Source: Alphaproteobacteria bacterium (GTDB lineage: Bacteria > Pseudomonadota > Alphaproteobacteria > UBA8366 > GCA-2717185). From it: a stretch of DNA of 45,664 nucleotides. The position numbers were made by a program, and so were the translations under genes. Within the stretch, counting starts at the first letter, position 1, and every line of letters begins with the position of its first letter. The notes beneath the pieces were generated by a model. It was not told the DNA's origin. It saw only the letters and a list, made by a program, of their open reading frames with translations, and did no database searches. Below are positions 23,997 through 31,851 of this stretch, one piece after another. The stretch spans positions 1 to 45,664 of the forward strand of contig JBBDQU010000024.1 in assembly GCA_040905865.1 (NCBI GenBank). Direction: 5' to 3'.

Positions 23997-25033
23997 CGCA
24001 AAACCCCCGCCGGCAATGCTTCCGCGAGCCTTGAGAAGTTCTCCCGCCCGATAGGGTGTGTTCCCGAGGCAATCTCCCTGACCATCGAACAGGCTGCCCG
24101 GTTGATCGGACATGGAAAGTCCCTTGCGATCCTGATCAGGTGACCATTATAGGCGTCGACCTCCGTCCGGCCCGTCGCGATATCCGGCGCCATCGAGCAA
24201 TAGGTTCCCTTCAGTGACGGACGAAAAAACAGCGCCATCGCGTATGGCAACAAGGGTGTACTGAGTATTCGGGATACGGTCTTCGGATGAAAGGGACCAA
24301 TTCGGGCGAGTTCAACCCTGCAATGATGCAGAATGGCGTAGTTTTCGCGCAGTAACGCAAAGAACAGCCGCGTGGCCAGCGAATCCGTCAGCAATTCGCC
24401 GTTATCGACCCCCGCCGCGGCGGCCAGCGGCGATATTGCCGCGTTGTACATCAGCTTGGCCGATTTGTAGGGCAATATGTTATCGACATACCGCACCCTG
24501 AACAGTTTTCCCCCCGCCAATGCATCGGCCAGCAGCGCCAGATCGCCCGTTTCTTTCGCTGACGCCGATCGGCGCGTGCCGATGTGCAACTCGCCGGGCC
24601 GTGTAATCCGCGTAACCGGGCTGCTTCGATCGCATTCGGAAACGAATGACGATATCCCTTCGCCGGCGTGATTCAATTTTTCGAGTTCGGGGTCGACTCC
24701 ATTCTGAACCGGCACGAGGCAAGCGTCCGTCGTGAGCCGTTCAATGACAATGGGATTGTCGTAGGTCTTGGTGCAGATGAGGATGTAACCTGACGCTGGC
24801 GGGTTCCATTCATCGAACGCAACGAAGGGCGCCCGGACGGTGCCGTGCCCGACAACCGTCAAACCCTCGCTTGTGCCCCTCGCCACCTTTTCCGGATTGG
24901 CGTCGACGAGCGTAACGTCGTGCCCGGCCTGCAATAGCGACCACGCAAGGCTTACACCTATCCCGCCAGCCCCGACTATATGGATCGGCGGCATCAACCC
25001 TGTCTTTCTGGCGGTGCTGTGTTTCGACTTCAT
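23993..25033 (-). CDS. Ketopantoate reductase (PanE/ApbA) family protein
   Basis: The product has 346 residues. The NADP-binding motif IVGAGGIG is at about 18-25 and the catalytic-type Lys is in YKSAKLMYNAAISPLAAAAG. A C-terminal helical domain follows. True ketopantoate reductases are about 300 residues and make pantoate for coenzyme A, but many paralogues reduce other 2-oxo acids or act in lipid-like clusters. The start ATG overlaps the stop of the upstream CDP-alcohol transferase (ATGA) and its own stop overlaps the epimerase start the same way. The three-gene coupling suggests one pathway, not pantothenate synthesis. Confidence 0.85.
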   Translation of the reverse strand: MKSKHSTARKTGLMPPIHIVGAGGIGVSLAWSLLQAGHDVTLVDANPEKVARGTSEGLTVVGHGTVRAPFVAFDEWNPPASGYILICTKTYDNPIVIERLTTDACLVPVQNGVDPELEKLNHAGEGISSFVSECDRSSPVTRITRPGELHIGTRRSASAKETGDLALLADALAGGKLFRVRYVDNILPYKSAKLMYNAAISPLAAAAGVDNGELLTDSLATRLFFALLRENYAILHHCRVELARIGPFHPKTVSRILSTPLLPYAMALFFRPSLKGTYCSMAPDIATGRTEVDAYNGHLIRIARDFPCPINRAACSMVREIASGTHPIGRENFSRLAEALPAGVLR

Positions 25034-25689
25034 GGGACAAATTTATCCGCATTCTTCATTAAACCAGTCAGCCAATACACCTGGACCCCCACGGCAAAAA
25101 CCGGAAGCATGAGCCATGTGATATGGAACGCCTCCAGTACAAGGACCAATAGCCAGAAATCCGCGCGGAACAACCCGCGAAAGACATAAATGATCCTTTC
25201 CTGAAAATTCTCCGGAAGCGCAGCTTCGCCCGGGATCCTTGGTTGTTCCTCACCTCTGCTGGCGCGAAGCCATTCGCGGCACCACTGTGCAAAAGTATTT
25301 ATCGTCGTCCCCACCGCTGCCGCCGCACCCAACCACAACCATATGGAGCTTCCGGAAACACTGAACGCGCCATAGCCCAGTCCCAGGAAGAATGCCGAAT
25401 GCACTATCCAATCGACAACGTCGTCCAAAACAGCACCGAACCGGCTTGATTTCCCCGTCAGTCGCGCGACCTCGCCGTCGCAATAGTCCATAAGCGAACA
25501 AATCGCCCAAAATAGAGCGCCGGTTATCCCCCAAAAATGAGTCCCTACAGAAAAGCAGCCAGCGCTTGCCAGCCCGGCCACCAAGCCGAGGAACGTCACC
25601 TGATTGGGCGTGAATCCAGCACGGGCCAGCACGGGGCTTACCGCATGAGATATCCGCCGAATGACCGGAAAAACCTGTTGTTGCGCCAT
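25030..25689 (-). CDS. CDP-alcohol phosphatidyltransferase family protein (2)
   Basis: The product has 219 residues with five or six membrane helices. The full motif is present: DG-EV-AR, eight residues, G, AVL, D, DVV, D (DYCDGEVARLTGKSS to DDVVD, about 68-92). It differs clearly from the copy at 22384. It is the first gene of the three-gene minus-strand run and is translationally coupled to the next. Family members make phosphatidylinositol, phosphatidylserine, phosphatidylglycerol, phosphatidylcholine or archaetidyl-type head groups. The alcohol used here is unknown. Confidence 0.88.
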   Translation of the reverse strand: MAQQQVFPVIRRISHAVSPVLARAGFTPNQVTFLGLVAGLASAGCFSVGTHFWGITGALFWAICSLMDYCDGEVARLTGKSSRFGAVLDDVVDWIVHSAFFLGLGYGAFSVSGSSIWLWLGAAAAVGTTINTFAQWCREWLRASRGEEQPRIPGEAALPENFQERIIYVFRGLFRADFWLLVLVLEAFHITWLMLPVFAVGVQVYWLTGLMKNADKFVP

Positions 25690-26017
25690 TTAGGTCAGCC
25701 CTATTGCGTTACTTGCCGCAAAAATAGTCTCACCTCCTTGTAGGTAATCTTCGGCTCCTCCAGCGCCTATGTTACTTCTTCATGATCTTGCGCCTGTAGC
25801 TTAGAATCAACCATCGTTGCAGCAATAATTTTCCACGCCTGTTCACATGAAGCCTGTCCTTGGCCGTGTGTCAGGGAAATGTCATACGGCTGCCGGCCCT
25901 CCGGGTGGCGCAGATTGCCCGGCCCGCGCCATTCAGGCACGATCACCGGACGGACAGGTCCTTCCGCACGGAACCCTGCGCCGCAAAACGGTTTTTACAG
26001 GCAGGGAGACGCATTGA
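25690..26017. other. 328-base gap without a gene
   Basis: This gap lies between two divergently transcribed genes. It contains the likely promoters of both and the ribosome site GGGAGACG of the amidohydrolase. GCGCCTGTAGCTTAG near 25790-25804 recalls a tRNA 5' end, but no matching arms follow. I see nothing else convincing. Confidence 0.4.
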
Positions 26018-27700
26018 ATGTCCTACGATCTGATTATCCGCAACGGGTTCGTCGTGGACGGAACCGGCACGCCCGGCATTGCCGCCGATATTGCCGTCCG
26101 CGATGGCGTAATCGCGGAAATCGGCCAGGTCAGCGGCGCGGCAACGACGGAAATCGACGCCGCGGGGCGGGTCGTGTGCCCGGGATTCGTCGATATCCAT
26201 ACCCATTACGATGCCCAGATCTGCTGGGACCCGATCCTGGGCTCCTCGGCGGAGCATGGCGTCACGACCGTCGTCGTCGGCAATTGCGGCATCGGCGTCG
26301 CCCCCAGCCTGCCGGAGCACCGCGAAATCAACGCGCTGGATCTGGTGAGCCTGGAGGGCATGTCAATCGACGTGCTGGCGGCCGGGGTCACCTGGGAATG
26401 GGAATCCTTCGAAAGCTACATGAGCTATGCGGAATCGCGCGAGCCCGGCATCAATATCAGTTTCCTGATGCCATTGGCGGCGCTGCGCCGCTATGTCATG
26501 GGCGACGCCGCCGTCGAACGCGCCGCGACGGAAACGGAAACCGGCCGGATCGCGGCGCTGCTCGAATCCGCCATGCGGGCCGGGGCGAACGGGTTCAGCA
26601 CCACCACCATCGCACGCCAGAAGGGCTGGCAGGGCCAGCCGCTGGCCTGCACCCTGGCGAGCCTGGACGAATTGCGCTGTTACGCCCGGGTGCTGAAGAA
26701 GGTCGGCCGGGGTGTGATCCAGACGAACTGCGCCGACCGGCTGGGCAATCTGAGCGACAGCGAATTCGCCCTGCTGGACATGTTCCTGACCGAGAGCGGC
26801 CGGCCCGTCAGCTGGTCCGGCGCCGTCAGCAGCAGCAGCGACCGACCCGAAGCCTTCGCCGCCTATCTGAAGAAGATCGAACCGCTGGTCGCGAGAGGCG
26901 GCAAGCCGCAGGGCACCTCGCGGCCGTTGACAATCGAGGTCGGGCTGCGCAATCCGTTCTTCATGACCGACCTGGATGCCGGCGGCAAAGTGCTGGGACA
27001 GTCCTTCGACGAACAGATGAAGCACTACAGCGACCCCGCCTACCGCCGCGCGGTGCTGGCGGAATGGGAAGCCGGCGGCAAGTTCTTTTCCGCCGCCTGG
27101 AGTGAAAGCCAGGTGCTTCGCGTCAAGAGCCCGGCGATGCATAAGTATCTGCGGCGGACCGTCGCCGAAATCGCCGCCGAGCGCGGCGATGCGCCGATAG
27201 ATACATTCTTCGATCTCGCCATCGAGGACGGGCTGGAACTGAAATATCTCGGCGGTATCGCCAATGCCGAACCCGACCGGGTCGAGGCGCAGGTGCAGGA
27301 CGACCGCATCCTGATCGGCATGTCCGATGGCGGCGCGCATGTCGATATGCTGCTGGAATCGGGCTACACGACCTACATCCTGGGGCACTGGGTGCGCGAC
27401 CGGCAGGCCATGAGCCTCGAACGCGCCATCCACCGCATCACCGCGGAACCCGCGACGCTGTTCGGCATCACGGGCCGGGGGCGGCTCGCGCCCGGCATGG
27501 CGGCGGACATCACGATATTCGACCGCGACAGCGTCGGCTCCGCGATGAAGGCAACAGAGGTCCGCCGCGACCTACCCGCGGGGGGCGAACGACTCTACAC
27601 GCCGCCGCGCGGTATAGACTATGTCATCGTCAACGGCGCGGTCCTGTACGATCACGGACACTGCACCGGCGCTCGCGCGGGTCGCGTGTTACGGCAATAA
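26018..27700 (+). CDS. N-acyl-D-amino-acid deacylase-like amidohydrolase
   Basis: The product has 560 residues. The metal-binding HTHYD is at 61-65, the conserved GNCGIG lies near 92-97, and MSDGGAHVDML lies in the C-terminal half; all three are typical of D-aminoacylase and related N-acyl-D-amino-acid deacylases of the amidohydrolase superfamily. These hydrolyse N-acyl-D-amino acids to a carboxylate and a D-amino acid in the cytoplasm. GGGAG precedes the ATG. It seems to be transcribed alone; the neighbours give no hint on substrate. Other amidohydrolases of this subgroup act on different amides, so the substrate is open. Confidence 0.87.
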   Translation: MSYDLIIRNGFVVDGTGTPGIAADIAVRDGVIAEIGQVSGAATTEIDAAGRVVCPGFVDIHTHYDAQICWDPILGSSAEHGVTTVVVGNCGIGVAPSLPEHREINALDLVSLEGMSIDVLAAGVTWEWESFESYMSYAESREPGINISFLMPLAALRRYVMGDAAVERAATETETGRIAALLESAMRAGANGFSTTTIARQKGWQGQPLACTLASLDELRCYARVLKKVGRGVIQTNCADRLGNLSDSEFALLDMFLTESGRPVSWSGAVSSSSDRPEAFAAYLKKIEPLVARGGKPQGTSRPLTIEVGLRNPFFMTDLDAGGKVLGQSFDEQMKHYSDPAYRRAVLAEWEAGGKFFSAAWSESQVLRVKSPAMHKYLRRTVAEIAAERGDAPIDTFFDLAIEDGLELKYLGGIANAEPDRVEAQVQDDRILIGMSDGGAHVDMLLESGYTTYILGHWVRDRQAMSLERAIHRITAEPATLFGITGRGRLAPGMAADITIFDRDSVGSAMKATEVRRDLPAGGERLYTPPRGIDYVIVNGAVLYDHGHCTGARAGRVLRQ

Positions 27701-27766
27701 AACAGGTCGCTTTTGATCGGACGCCAACTTCAAGCGTCCGGCGGTCCCGGCCTTGTTCATGGCGGA

Positions 27767-28432
27767 TCAATTAAGACAGCACTTCTTGAACTTCTTGCCG
27801 GAACCGCATGGACAGGGGGCGTTGCGGCCCGGATTCGGTTGTTTCCCGTCCACGGACGCCACATGCGGCTTTGTCTGCGCGAGTCGTACACGATGCAGAA
27901 TTTTGACATGCGCCGCGATCAGGTCGGGCGCGAGGTCTTCCAGTTCCTCATCGATCTCCAGGGGCTCGATATCGTTTGGATTGGTTGCCAGTTCCGTGAG
28001 CCGACTGAGCACGAATAACGCCTGCTGGAGGTCGGCGTCTTCGATTCCAACGCAGGCAATCCAGGCATCGGGGCGCAGGCGCATGGCTTCCATGAATCCT
28101 TCGATCCATGTTTCCCATAGAATGGTGCCGTCGAAATCGATGTCGAAGATGGGATGGTAGCGCCCCCTGTCCAACTGGCGGATGATGTCATTGTAATGGC
28201 CCAGTATCAGGTTGCTGACGGTTTTCAGTTCTTCCACGCCGTCGAATTCGGGGCCTTCATCGTCACCCCAGATAACGGGCATCCATTCGCCAGGCATAAT
28301 CAGGTCGGGACAGACAATCACCCCCGCCAGGAACCCGTCCAGCTCGCTCAGCAGCATGGCGTCGTCGCCGGCGGAGTCGCTCAGCAGAAAGTCGTCCAGT
28401 TGCCGGAGCTTCTTCGACAGGCCCTTACTCAT
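27767..28432 (-). CDS. YecA/UPF0149-family protein with SEC-C motif
   Basis: The product has 221 residues. The N-terminal UPF0149-type domain (1-190) contains LLSELDGFLAGVIVCPDLIMP and WIEGFMEAM. A C-terminal SEC-C zinc motif (GRNAPCPCGSGKKFKKCC) has the CxC...CC pattern that binds one zinc ion, as in SecA. YecA proteins are linked to ribosome or Sec interactions. GGGAGGAACGG precedes the ATG. It is convergent with the amidohydrolase gene. No operon partner is visible. Confidence 0.92.
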   Translation of the reverse strand: MSKGLSKKLRQLDDFLLSDSAGDDAMLLSELDGFLAGVIVCPDLIMPGEWMPVIWGDDEGPEFDGVEELKTVSNLILGHYNDIIRQLDRGRYHPIFDIDFDGTILWETWIEGFMEAMRLRPDAWIACVGIEDADLQQALFVLSRLTELATNPNDIEPLEIDEELEDLAPDLIAAHVKILHRVRLAQTKPHVASVDGKQPNPGRNAPCPCGSGKKFKKCCLN

Positions 28433-28700
28433 CCGTTCCTCCCGTTCCGTATCCTGGGCAGGCGTTCGCCGCTACCGCAAATTTCATGATCGGCAATGCG
28501 GGCGATTGTTTCGGCCTGTATCCAGCCCTTGCAGGTCCCGGCATGATCCTGCGGCGGCGCGGCCGGGCGCGGGCAGCCTGACCGGCGTGTCGTCCGTGTC
28601 GTGCATAATGGATTTCTATCAGATCGGAGACCACCCTGAAATCCCCGCCCGTTGAAAAAGCCGTGTGACACAATGACGGCGAGCCTATATCCCTATTGCC

Positions 28701-29066
28701 ATGAAAGCTGGCAACAAGACCTCCGGTGCGCGGTTGCGGGTCGTGCTGGAGCCGAACATCGCCATCGGACCGGGCAAGGCCGACATCCTTGAGGGAATCC
28801 GGCAGACGGGCTCGATCGCGGCTGCCGGGCGGCGGATGGGCATGAGCTACAAGCGCGCCTGGCTGCTGGTCGAATCGATGAATGCCTGCTTCAAGCGCCC
28901 GCTGGTCGAAACCCGTCGCGGCGGGCAGGCCCGCGGTGGCGCCATCCTGACACCCGACGGCGAAGCGGTACTGGCCTGCTATCGCCGGATGGAGGCGCTG
29001 ACCGCCCGGGCCATCGCGGACGAGATGGCGCAGCTTCGCGTGCTGATGGCCGACATGTCCGGATAG
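28701..29066 (+). CDS. Single-domain ModE-like molybdate regulator
   Basis: The product has 121 residues. It has the ModE-type N-terminal winged helix (LEGIRQTGSIAAAGRRMGMSYKRAWLLVESMN, and GGAILTPDGEAVL) and stops before the paired molybdate-binding MOP domains that full ModE carries. Short forms of this type may act as DNA-binding subunits sensing molybdate by other means. It is followed by modABC and a strong palindrome in front of modA, so it very likely controls molybdate uptake. The ribosome site is weak. Confidence 0.88.
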   Translation: MKAGNKTSGARLRVVLEPNIAIGPGKADILEGIRQTGSIAAAGRRMGMSYKRAWLLVESMNACFKRPLVETRRGGQARGGAILTPDGEAVLACYRRMEALTARAIADEMAQLRVLMADMSG

Positions 29067-29090
29067 AAATAACGATTGCCGGCGCCCGTC

Positions 29091-29124
29091 TCCGCCGATA
29101 TGTTTAAATGAACATGTCGGCGGA
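29091..29124. promoter_or_regulatory. 34-bp near-perfect palindrome before modA, likely ModE operator
   Basis: The arms (TCCGCCGATATGTT at 29091-29104 and AACATGTCGGCGGA at 29111-29124) pair at 14 of 17 positions over the full 34 bases. The sequence keeps the CG-ATAT-like pattern of Mo-boxes. The right arm contains GGCGGAG, which serves as ribosome site for the ATG at 29132, so the same element could form an RNA hairpin that hides it. Confidence 0.6.
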
Positions 29125-29131
29125 GAGTCCC

Positions 29132-29926
29132 ATGAGAAGTATCCCCGCAGTGCTGGTGCGGTCCGTCGGCGCAGCACTGGCAGTCGCCCTGCTGAGCCTG
29201 TCAGTCGTCCCGGCGCCCGCGCACGCAGATGAAGCGCTTGTTGTGGTCGCGACGAACTTCAAGGAAGTCGCGGGCGAACTGAAGACCATGTTCGAGGCGG
29301 AAACGGAACATACGGTCAATATCACGACAGGCTCCACCGGCAAGCTCTACGCCCAGATCAAGAATGGCGCACCGTTCCACGTTTTCATGGCGGCCGACCG
29401 GGAACGGCCGAAGCGGCTCGAGGACGAAGGGGATGGCGTGCCCGGAACCCGCCTCACATATGCCATTGGCCGGATCGTCCTGTGGAGCCCCGATGCCGGC
29501 CGGATATCCGGCAATGGCGTCGAAGCGCTCAAGGCCGGCGATTTCGACCACCTTGCCATCGCCAACCCCGAACTCGCGCCCTACGGCCTCGCGGCGAAGC
29601 AGACGCTGCGGTATTACGGCCTCTGGGATACGGTATCCGCCAGGATCGTCATGGGCCAGAACATCGGCCAGGCGCACTCGATGGTGGCGACGGGTAACGC
29701 GCAAATGGGCTTCGTCGCCAAATCCCATGTGGCCAGCCCCGGCAACAGGCAGCCGGGCAGTTCCTGGGACGTGCCGGGAGAAGCATACGACCCGATCCGG
29801 CAGGACGCGGTGCTGCTGAAAGCAGGCGCGGAGAACGCGGCGGCGCGGGCGTTTCTCGATTTCCTCCGGTCGCCCTGGGCGCGAGAGGTCATCGGGCGGT
29901 TCGGGTATGGCGTGGAACAGCCATGA
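29132..29926 (+). CDS. modA: Molybdate ABC transporter binding protein
   Basis: The product has 264 residues with a signal peptide (about 1-32, ending AHA). The mature protein begins EALVVVATNFKE and has GSTGKLYAQIKNGAPFHVFMAADRERP, the typical ModA anion-binding region. It captures molybdate or tungstate in the periplasm. ATG29132 has GGAG upstream; ATG29108 lies inside the operator palindrome and is less likely. Its stop overlaps the modB start (ATGA). The next genes, modB and modC, complete the importer, which supplies metal for the formate dehydrogenase encoded nearby. Confidence 0.93.
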   Translation: MRSIPAVLVRSVGAALAVALLSLSVVPAPAHADEALVVVATNFKEVAGELKTMFEAETEHTVNITTGSTGKLYAQIKNGAPFHVFMAADRERPKRLEDEGDGVPGTRLTYAIGRIVLWSPDAGRISGNGVEALKAGDFDHLAIANPELAPYGLAAKQTLRYYGLWDTVSARIVMGQNIGQAHSMVATGNAQMGFVAKSHVASPGNRQPGSSWDVPGEAYDPIRQDAVLLKAGAENAAARAFLDFLRSPWAREVIGRFGYGVEQP

Positions 29927-30600
29927 TTCTCCCCGATCTCGGGCCGCTCTGGCTTACCCTTCATCTGGCCCTCGTAACGACGGCGATCCTTGTCGTGATC
30001 GGGACGCCGCTTGCGTGGTGGCTCGCGCATACCCGGTCGCGCGCGAAATCCGCGGTCGAAGCCGTTACCGCCCTGCCGCTGGTGCTGCCGCCGACAGTGC
30101 TCGGCTTCTACCTGCTCGTCTTTCTCAGTCCGACATCGCCGATCGGCAGCCTCTGGGTCAGCCTGACCGGCGGCACGCTGACCTTCTCGTTCACGGGTCT
30201 GGTGGTCGCATCTGTCTTTTACTCGTTGCCGTTCACCGTGCAGCCGCTTCAGGGCGCGTTCGAAACCATCGGTCGGGGGCCGCTCGAAGCCGGGGCGACC
30301 CTGCGCGCGTCGCCGCTCGATACCTTCTTCACCATCGCCGCCCCGATGGCGGCGCGGGGCTATCTGACGGCGACGGTGCTGACCTTCGCGCACACCATCG
30401 GCGAATTCGGCGTGGTCCTGATGGTGGGCGGGAACATCACCGGCAAGACCAAGGTGATTTCAATCGCCATCTACGAACATGTCGAGACGATCAACTACGC
30501 CGATGCGCATATCCTGTCGGCCGGACTCCTCGTCTTTTCCTTTCTCGTGCTCCTGTTCGTCTACACCGCGAACCGCCGTTTTCCGATCCATTTGGGGTAA
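29923..30600 (+). CDS. modB: Molybdate ABC transporter permease
   Basis: The product has 225 residues with five or six membrane helices. The conserved permease motifs are ALPLVLPPTVLGFYLL (about 47-62), TLRASPLDTFFTIAAPMAARG (the EAA-type cytoplasmic loop) and TIGEFGVVLMVGGNI, the standard ModB signature. It is coupled to modA by an ATGA overlap and followed by modC after 3 bases. Confidence 0.95.
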   Translation: MILPDLGPLWLTLHLALVTTAILVVIGTPLAWWLAHTRSRAKSAVEAVTALPLVLPPTVLGFYLLVFLSPTSPIGSLWVSLTGGTLTFSFTGLVVASVFYSLPFTVQPLQGAFETIGRGPLEAGATLRASPLDTFFTIAAPMAARGYLTATVLTFAHTIGEFGVVLMVGGNITGKTKVISIAIYEHVETINYADAHILSAGLLVFSFLVLLFVYTANRRFPIHLG

Positions 30601-30603
30601 GCG

Positions 30604-31746
30604 ATGATTGATCTGACCGTTGACGCGCGCAATGCCTATCCGGATTTCGAACTCGATATCTCTCACCGCTTCGGGCTCGACGGCATTACCGCATTGTTCG
30701 GCCCCAGCGGTTGCGGGAAAACCACGCTGCTCCGCATCATCGCCGGCCTTGAGAAAAACGCCGAGGGCCGCATCGCCTTCGGCGACGAGGCGTGGCTTGA
30801 TACCGGGGACGCTATCTTCGTACCGCCGCACCGGCGGGGCGTCGGTTACGTCTTTCAGGACGCGCGCCTGTTCCCCCACCTGTCGGTTGCGGGCAATCTG
30901 CGCTATGCGGCCCGCCGCTCTGCCGGGATCGATCGTCGCATCGAATTCGACGATGTCGTTACCGCACTGGATCTGGGCGCGCTGCTCCCCCGGCGCGTTG
31001 GCGCGCTGTCGGGCGGCGAACGGCAAAGGGCGGCGATCGGACGAACGCTCCTGACCCGGCCCCGCCTCCTGCTGATGGACGAACCGCTTGCCGCGCTCGA
31101 TATCCAGCGCAAGGCGGAAATCCTGCCTTATATCGAACGGCTTCCAGGGGCGTTCGGCGTACCGGTCATCTATGTGACGCATGCCATTGACGAGGTCGCA
31201 GGTCTGGCGCGTCGCATGGTGGTGCTTGCCAACGGAAAAAAGGTCGCCGAAGGACCGGTGGCGGCCGTGCTGGAACGTCTCGATCTCCAGCCAGCGACCG
31301 GGCGCTTCGAGGCCGGGGTGGTCCTCACCGCCCGTATCGTCGGACATGACAACCGGTTCCACCTGACGCGCCTCGACCATCATGGGCAGGCCATCGACAT
31401 ACCCATGGTGGAGCTGCCCATCGGCAGCGCGGTACGCCTGCGCGTCCGGGCCCGCGATGTATCCCTGGCGACCGAGCGTCCAGGCAAGGTTTCCGTCCGC
31501 AACATCCTTTCCGGCACTATCAGCCAGATTGAGGAAGAGGCGGATACAGCCTTTGCCGAGACGCTGGTGGATGTCGGTGGCGCGAATCTGCGCGCCCGGA
31601 TCACACGTGCTGCTGTTGCCGATCTCTGTCTCTCGCCGGGAACGCCAGTATTTGCACTGGTGAAGTCCATAGCCTTCGACCGACGGGCCCTGGTAAGCGC
31701 GGGGGAGACGTCGCATCCCGAACCCGCTGAGACCGGGCGTGTTTAA
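30604..31746 (+). CDS. modC: Molybdate ABC transporter ATP-binding protein
   Basis: The product has 380 residues. Walker A is GPSGCGKT (33-40), the signature LSGGERQR is near 137-144 and Walker B LLMDEPLAAL near 155-165. The C-terminal region (about 290-360) contains SVRNILSGTISQIEEE and LRARITRAAVADL, matching a MOP/TOBE molybdate-binding domain. It hydrolyses ATP to drive molybdate import and can sense cytoplasmic molybdate through the MOP domain. It is the last gene of the modABC operon. Confidence 0.95.
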   Translation: MIDLTVDARNAYPDFELDISHRFGLDGITALFGPSGCGKTTLLRIIAGLEKNAEGRIAFGDEAWLDTGDAIFVPPHRRGVGYVFQDARLFPHLSVAGNLRYAARRSAGIDRRIEFDDVVTALDLGALLPRRVGALSGGERQRAAIGRTLLTRPRLLLMDEPLAALDIQRKAEILPYIERLPGAFGVPVIYVTHAIDEVAGLARRMVVLANGKKVAEGPVAAVLERLDLQPATGRFEAGVVLTARIVGHDNRFHLTRLDHHGQAIDIPMVELPIGSAVRLRVRARDVSLATERPGKVSVRNILSGTISQIEEEADTAFAETLVDVGGANLRARITRAAVADLCLSPGTPVFALVKSIAFDRRALVSAGETSHPEPAETGRV

Positions 31747-31851
31747 GGCAATGGCTGGCTCGCCAATGCTCGCCGTGCCTGGCCCCTCTGGCGATCCCGC
31801 CGACACGTGAATCCACTTTACCTGATGACGACAACTTCTGGTGGCGCGGGG

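Noticed and set aside
25790-25870. tRNA-like start GCGCCTGTAGCTTAG
   Set aside because: No anticodon arm, T loop or matching acceptor strand follows.
25879-27105. Plus-strand frame of 408 codons overlapping the amidohydrolase
   Set aside because: Out-of-frame shadow rich in Arg and Gly; the amidohydrolase frame has family motifs.
30460-31806. Minus-strand frame of 448 codons
   Set aside because: Antisense to modC, with no domain features.
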